This document shows, in pieces, positions 58,417 to 64,000 of a stretch of DNA of 64,000 bases. Under the pieces are notes generated by a model that was not told where the DNA came from, ran no database searches, and worked only from the letters and a program-made list of their open reading frames with translations. Every line of letters starts with the position of its first letter. The stretch's first letter is position 1. This stretch comes from Lumbricus terrestris (taxonomy: Eukaryota > Annelida > Clitellata > Crassiclitellata > Lumbricidae): NCBI GenBank assembly GCA_949752735.1, contig OX457040.1:6864597-6928596 (forward strand), in the 5' to 3' direction. Both the position numbers and the translations under genes were made by a program.

Positions 58417-58756
58417 GATAACAGCTTAAAATGCTACCATTGCAATGTGAAAATTCAAAAAGTTTCTGGTGGGGAGGGGCATATCCCCTCCCCACACCCC
58501 TCCCCTACCACTCTCGGCGCTGCGCGCCTCATGATTGTCTTCAGACGGTCAATTATCTACCCCTCCGGAAACCTCAATCCCCCAGAGGTGGGGGCTAAAA
58601 TTACTCTGGTTTCGGCCAAAAACGACTCAAAAAGTTAAATTTTTCGACCCCAGCCCAAAAATATTTTTGGCCCCCCCCCCTTTGAAACGTTCTGGATCCG
58701 CCACTGGCTCCGTTCGTATGCGGCATACAATTATAAAGATTGACTAATTTATCTTA

Positions 58757-58850
58757 TTGGATTGGATCCGATTTGACCAGGGTTTATGACAACATAGGCC
58801 GTTACCCTGGACAGAAATTTGCTCGGCATATTAGAGCACTCAAGAGCTTT
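58757..58850 (+). repeat. Dispersed hairpin repeat, copy 5
   Basis: GGATCCGATTTGACCAGGGT with ACCCTGGACAGAAATTTG. The stem is 58777-58783 with 58804-58810. It lies about 50 bp outside the hAT-like element 4 and continues GCTCGGCATATTAGAGCACT. Confidence 0.7.
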
Positions 58851-59836
58851 CTTCTTTTTTTTATCTTATCAGATATGGCAATATATTTATAGTATACCTT
58901 CTAAGCGTTGAAAGGGTGTTGAATGAAATCACTTTTTAAAGTTTAAAGCGTTTGAAGACAATTCGTGAAACGCCTCACGGGATTACTTTTGGCATTTATA
59001 TAACGACGGACTCAAATCAAAGATGATTATAGCCACACAAGGCACATAATATTATATTTTAGCATCATCATAGAGGTAAGAATGATTAAGTGTGGGAAAG
59101 TTAAAGCTGTACAAAAAATTTCCAAGAATATTAGGAGATTATAGCTATAAATCTATTAATAACTCCATTTCGACATAGCCACCTTATTTTTTTCGCAAGG
59201 TTAGCATGGACGTTTCAGTTTTTGGCATTCATCAGTAATTATTACTAGAGACTTTACTTCAGCAATGTAATGTATAACAGGCTTTATGAGGCGCAATTAT
59301 ATTGTTAGTTTTGCTTGGATTATCGTGGACCTTTTTCATGGAATCACCAAATAATAGGATGATTAGACCTTTCAAAGTCGGTTCAGAATTCAACACTTTC
59401 GACAGTGATTATAACCAGTATAATTGTAATACGAGGACAAATAGAACAGCGGCTTGTTTGTGCAATTTCTAACATCACTAACATAAATAAGGAAAATATT
59501 GGATCAGGATACATCTATGCGGAGCCTCAGAGGATGAAATCAAAACAAGAACAAGACTTCTATTTGATCCATCACAAAGATAGGATTTTTACCGTTTCAC
59601 GTACATTTCTTGTATACCATAATAGTTTATTTTTTTCAGTATATAATAATAGATAATTATTTCAGCAATGTCGTCATTGCATGAGTCAACACGTCACTCA
59701 AATTCAGTGCTCTGTTTGTAAATCTTTAGTCCGTCTACAAATCGTGGCCTTTGCAAGAAAATACGTAATCACCCTAAACTTATCGCAGACCATTTGAATT
59801 CTTAAGCGCCGTGGTTCATTTCATATGCACACATTT
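58851..59836. other. No gene recognised
   Basis: A module trace (GTTGAAAGGGTGTTGAATG, 58910). An 83-codon + frame at 59405-59656 has no motif I recognise. Confidence 0.4.
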
Positions 59837-60060
59837 GTGGGGCGCGGTGGTGTAGTGGTGGCGTCGTTGTCTTGAAGCCGGAAGGTTCGAGCTTCGAATC
59901 CACTTCGCCGCGTAAGGACCTTGGGCAAGTCCTTCACTCACAATTGCCCAGCGATTCGGCGTGAATCTCCAATGCAGTGTCCGCTCTGCATTCGGGAGCG
60001 CCTCTGAGTAGAGAGCTTGAAGGGGCGCTATAACAAGTGCACATACATACAAACAAACAT
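59837..60060 (+). mobile_element. tRNA-derived SINE, copy 3 (best tail)
   Basis: Box A GGTGGTGTAGTGGTGGCG, box B region GCTTCGAATCC, core GACCTTGGGCAAGTCCTTCA. The tail TCGGGAGCGCCTCTGAGTAG is followed by CTTGAAGGGGCGCTATAACA. The terminal repeat is ACATACATACAAACAAAC. Confidence 0.88.
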
Positions 60061-60653
60061 CTAATCTGAACACTCTTCTCCTTTACATTCATATGCTGCC
60101 ATTAACAAAAATAACAGACGATAAACAGCGCTTTTTCAAGCAACCAATATGCTGTGACAGACGACTGTGGTGGTTTTTCAAAGTTATTCTAAAGAGTATA
60201 CTTTTCAACAAAAGAATAGTTATATGAAAGAACGCTACTAGCAGTCAGTCCGCTGTTTTGAGTGGCCTGTAGTAATAAATGTGTGTGGACCAGTTGGTTG
60301 CTTGACGGAAGGCAATCACTGTACCCAGGCCCATACTAGCCTCGAAGTTCTTTCATTGAATATCAAACGCAAGTTTGAATAAGTTACCATGAGAGAAACT
60401 TCGTCGCCGTGTAAATTGAATGCCGTGGGGAAATGATAAAATGAAACTAATGACGATTAAATAACTCGTGAAAAAAGCGTTTTAAAGGTTTCTAAACGGA
60501 ACGTTGTATTTAGGCCTACCTGTTTTAGGGTAATTTTTGAGTGCGATGCATATTCACACCAGCGTTCTTTACCTAGTAGATTTCAAATAACTAGCTAAAC
60601 TACTGTGATTTTTAAGAAAAGATTGGCAGTATTTAGGGAAGTATCGAAACTCA
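60061..60653. other. No gene recognised
   Basis: A module trace GTTTTAAAGGTTTCTAAACG at 60478. Otherwise unassigned AT-rich DNA. Confidence 0.35.
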
Positions 60654-60720
60654 TGTGGGGCGCAGTGGTGTAGTGGATATGTTCGAGGCATGGCCGCTTC
60701 CGGTAGCGGTCTGCACTCGT
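60654..60720 (+). mobile_element. SINE 5' fragment
   Basis: GTGGGGCGCAGTGGTGTAGTGG matches the box A half of the SINE family (shown in two parts: GTGGGGCGCAG and TGGTGTAGTGG). Homology stops after CCGCTTCCGGTAGCGG, a small hairpin, and no box B or tail follows. Confidence 0.55.
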
Positions 60721-61517
60721 TTAGAGAAAATGTGGCATTTTCTTGAGTTTTCTGCCGTTTTCTGACTAAGGAATGTCGTGTTCGGGTAATCAATGCGTCC
60801 TAGCACGATTCTGTGATGCCCGCAGAGTTATTTGCGAGGCATTTCGTTCTCAAGAACGGTATTTTATTTTATGCAACACGTGACAGTAATGTTTCTCGTA
60901 ACAACTAAAACCCGCCTGTGCCCACTTTCGGAGACTTTCAGAATTGGACAATAACACTACAACAAGACAATACTTCGCTATTTGGATTTTATATCATGCC
61001 ACCTGGTCTGTTTCTTTTATGCCTCCCGAGGAAACAGTGAGTAATTTGTGCGTTTTGGACAATTTCAACATCTACGATCTTTACCGCATGGTTGTCGCGT
61101 GTGTGTTTACAATGATCAACCGCGTCAATCGTGTCACCCAGGAGTATCGCTGTAGGGTTGTAGCATTGGACTAGTCTAATAAATCTATGCTCATATTACA
61201 ACATTCATCATCTTTTACTACGATCATCTTGGCAGGAGTATAACATCGGCATTTATCCTTCCGAGGGCATCTTTAGCAGGACGCAATGGCTACTCAAGAA
61301 TCCTTTTTCTCTAACATTAACATCAACAACCAGACAGATTGGCGCCTGTTATGGCTGCCGCTTCTTTACTTTATTTAAAAAAACTTTATTATTAGGCCTA
61401 CTATACTTTCTTATTATTTCTGTGTTTTATTTTACATTTTTGACATGTAACCGGGTGCGGTGTGTCACCAGGAATTGTCTGATTTTTAAATTAAACGAAT
61501 ATACATATACATATAGG
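60721..61517. other. No gene recognised
   Basis: AACAACTAAAACCCGCCTGTG near 60900 resembles the module segment at 46980 (AACTAAAACCCACGAG). A 76-codon + frame (60944-61174) has no recognisable motif. Confidence 0.4.
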
Positions 61518-61548
61518 CACAGAATAGATAAAGCGTATCTATTCTGTG
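61518..61548. repeat. Perfect hairpin, 13-bp stem, 5-nt loop
   Basis: CACAGAATAGATA, loop AAGCG, TATCTATTCTGTG. It stands exactly where the box A half of the adjoining SINE copy should be. Confidence 0.9.
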
Positions 61549-61552
61549 ATAT

Positions 61553-61722
61553 AGGTTCGAATCCAACTCAAGTTGCCGCATATGGACCTTGGGCAAGTCC
61601 TTTACTCGCAATTGCTCAGCGCTTCAGCGTGAAACTCCGAAGCGGTGTCCTTCCTATAGTCGGGAGCGCCTCTGAGTAGGGAGCTTGATGGAACGCTACT
61701 GCAAGTGCACATACATACATCA
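61553..61722 (+). mobile_element. SINE copy 4, lacking the box A half
   Basis: It begins at box B (GGTTCGAATCC, 61554). The core GACCTTGGGCAAGTCCTTTA, tail CGGGAGCGCCTCTGAGTAGG and ACATACATAC end are intact. Confidence 0.8.
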
Positions 61723-62281
61723 GTTCTTTTGCAGCAAGGATAAGACGGCCAAAAGATGACGCTGAACCGTGAAGGTGCAGACATTGCTTTACACACCTTT
61801 ATAATGGGATCTTCTACATCAATTTATAACTCTCGTTTATTTCTAACTTCGCTGATGACCGTTAAAGTCCCACTATTATGACATCGTTAAATATTGGATA
61901 AAAACTCTAACTGACATAAAAAAATCCGCTGCTGTCCGCCGTCTGACAGTGCCAGTCGCACGCACAGATAAAGGAGAAGGGCGCCGCTAGTGATCACTGT
62001 TAACATACAGTGTCGTTAAATTGAAATTACTACTTCTACATGTACATCTAAGCAACAACGCTGAATTATTACAATCCGTAGTATGACGGATGATCGCAAG
62101 CTATTACATGAGTTGAACATAACTGCATGCAGCCAACAGAGCGCGAATCACGTCCAACTAATTTGACCAATACCATATGCCGATACGAGGGTGAAGTGGA
62201 ACTGATCATTTTCCAAACTCATTGCAATTGCCTGGTCATAACAGCCTAAGTCGAGATAGCAAAAAATAGCATATTGATATT
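61723..62281. other. No gene recognised
   Basis: A small module-like trace (TACACACCTTTATAATGGG near 61790) in otherwise unassigned sequence. Confidence 0.35.
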
Positions 62282-62415
62282 ATATTATATCATATCATAT
62301 CATATCATATCATTTCATATCATATCATTTCATATCATATCATATCATATCAAATCATATCACATCAAATCAAATCATATCATATCATATATTATCATAT
62401 CATATCATATCATAG
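62282..62415. repeat. (CATAT)n pentanucleotide array
   Basis: About 130 bp of ATCAT/CATAT units with some CATTT and AAATC variants. Confidence 0.95.
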
Positions 62416-63988
62416 CCATAATTGCTTTCTAATGTCACAGTTTACATTTAATGCGTGAGACAATTGATGAAAAACAATGTTGCTTAATTAACATTAGATC
62501 CTATTGTCTGAGCATAGAGAATATAAGATGAACTTTTTTTAAGGTATTAGAGATTGAACATTGCTGAAATTGTGAAGCTTCAGTTAGACGCATTTTTATG
62601 GTGTTTTCTAGGACACTAGAAATTTGTTTTCATTGTATTGTATATTTTCTGTATTGTCGTCAACGGTCATTGTTGTCATAGGACGACGTTAAACTGATGA
62701 ATAATAAATAAAATACATAATTGAATGGATATCGCTGTATAATATAAATTTTGATCATTGTTTCAAAATTGGCCAATGCATCAACTCTGATTATAACTGT
62801 GCAAAGACTGTTTAGAAGAGGAAGGCGGCGTCAATTAGCTGAGTCGATGTTATGCAGTATTGTATAAGGACACTATTCAAACATTCATAAATAACTTCTT
62901 GCGGTTTGAAATCTCGCCACTCATCAATTGTCACACGTTCCGCGCAATGACCTTGATGGCCACCAAATAGCACTGAAAAGTGCAATACTACAGTTAGACA
63001 CCTTAAATAAGGTTTCCTTCACACTATTTATTGATGCAAGTTTTAATTTTCAACAAATTGCATAACTCATCTGTCTATCGACTGTCCATTTTAAATTTCG
63101 GTCTCTGTTCAAATTTAATTAATGCCAGTTCAAAGTCTTGGAAAATGTGGAGCAGAAATAGCGTCGTTATAAATATTTTTATGCATAATCGTTTACAACC
63201 AACCTCTTAAAATTTTCGTGTTAACTGTGTTAGTTGCGCACATTCACAGAGGACGAAAACGATATATCCGTCGCAATTGCGAAGTAATTGTCATATAAGA
63301 TGGTTTCTCTTCAGGTACACCGTTGAGAATCATCAACACGCTATCGGCATCGATTCCGTTATGCGTTGGCTAGGAATCTGTATTATATGGGTGGTTCATC
63401 ATCATGGGCCGCGTTTACTAGCGGTTAGGTGGTTAAGCCCCAAGAAGACCCAGATTCAGGTTTTTTACCGTGTCAATGGCATATTTTCCCGGGCTTAAAT
63501 CCCCCTCTCAAAGTAGGCGCCAACTCTTACATTTGTTCGGGGAAAACGGCTCTTTTCATGAGGCTTCAATCGAATGACAAAAAAGGTCATCAACTCTTTT
63601 AGCCGATAGCCTAGTGTTAATGTTTATTATTTATAATTATAACGTTTATGGTTAGAGTTCTCGATTTTCTATGAATTTCAGAATAACGCTTGATAAATAA
63701 TTATATTACTAGCTTATTAGAATAACCTTAAATTACTGCTTCATGCCTTTTATTTGGTACCGCCATTTTTTTCACAAAGTTCATTAGCATATTTTCTTGA
63801 AACAAGCCACTAGTTTAGTTTCTCAGAACTGACGCTATTCAAATCACCGAAGCCTGAGAGATAAGTCAATTATATTAGTCAAAAGTATTTCCTCTATGAC
63901 AGTTGACGTCAAGAGATCGCGCTCCAAATATTGATTGGTTTTGTTATCCCATAGGGCCTACCCTGCAGAATGTCAGAGCAATCTCCGA
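62416..63988. other. No gene recognised
   Basis: Unassigned AT-rich DNA. A GACAAAAAAGGTCATC dyad near 63576 resembles the dyads of the satellite at 56-57 kb. A module-type trace lies near 62996 (AGACACCTTAAATAAGG). Confidence 0.35.
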
Positions 63989-64000
63989 CAGTGGCGGATC
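63989..64000 (+). mobile_element. Start of another hAT-like terminus at the window edge
   Basis: CAGTGGCGGATC equals the first 12 bases of the (inverted) right terminus of hAT-like element 4. The rest lies beyond the window. Confidence 0.55.

Larger units (their letters stand above)
55591..58706. mobile_element. hAT-like element 4, 3.12 kb, perfect 8-bp TSD
   Basis: The left CAGGGGCGGATCCAG and the inverted right CAGTGGCGGATCCAG differ at one base. GCTCCGTT flanks both sides (55583-55590; 58707-58714) exactly. It carries an internal satellite (56150-57360) and a nested TTAA element (57430-58416). It has no recognisable transposase. The terminus seen at the right edge of the window (63989) belongs to the same family. 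Confidence 0.92.

Overview
This is a repeat-dense stretch of an animal nuclear genome with one convincing host gene. That gene, an invertebrate-type D1-like dopamine receptor, sits on the + strand at 21420-22604. The rest is mobile DNA, satellites and microsatellites. The mix (hAT-, TTAA- and Tc1-type DNA elements, L2/CR1-like and RTE-like LINEs, tRNA-derived SINEs, frequent AGGCCTA and ATAATTAT words) suggests a marine invertebrate deuterostome, perhaps an echinoderm. That assignment is an inference from style, not a proof.

Layout. 0-2.1 kb is GTCA and GGAA-type minisatellite. 2.2-4.4 kb is a TA-flanked DNA transposon. 6-11.5 kb holds long TATG, CAT/CGT and TTCA arrays, a 0.45-kb MITE and a TTAA-flanked (piggyBac-like) element carrying a Helitron-like insert. 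12.9-20.5 kb holds a Helitron 3' end, a 1.1-kb duplication with SINE-like parts, a G/C-block MITE and half a Tc1-like element. 20.7-23.8 kb holds a SINE, a probable 3' splice site, the receptor exon, a regularly phased array of CCAAT boxes starting at the receptor stop codon, and a Tc1-like element with long terminal repeats. 24-31.4 kb is L2/CR1-like LINE remnants, tandem repeats and decayed copies of a host module. 31.4-33.6, 40.0-42.8, 43.1-44.5 and 55.6-58.7 kb are large hAT-like elements; three have perfect 8-bp target duplications and two contain internal satellites. 36.8-39.3 kb is a near-identical 531-bp tandem array. 44.6-54.8 kb holds a GT array, LINE endonuclease and RT scraps, SINEs and several MITEs. 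58.7-64 kb holds more SINE copies, and the window stops inside the terminus of another hAT-like element.

Two patterns link the window. First, the young 531-bp array is an amplified form of a module (blocks GGTGTCCAA, CATCTCGTGGCTGCCAGGGC, GAGAATGGAAAAC, and a 29-bp TTCAATGTAGACGTACAT minisatellite) whose decayed copies recur from about 8 to 55 kb and serve as the background into which most elements inserted. Second, the SINE and the L2/CR1-like LINE share a 3' tail, so the LINE probably mobilises the SINE. A small dispersed hairpin repeat shows a compensatory base-pair change between copies. Boundaries of decayed repeats are approximate.
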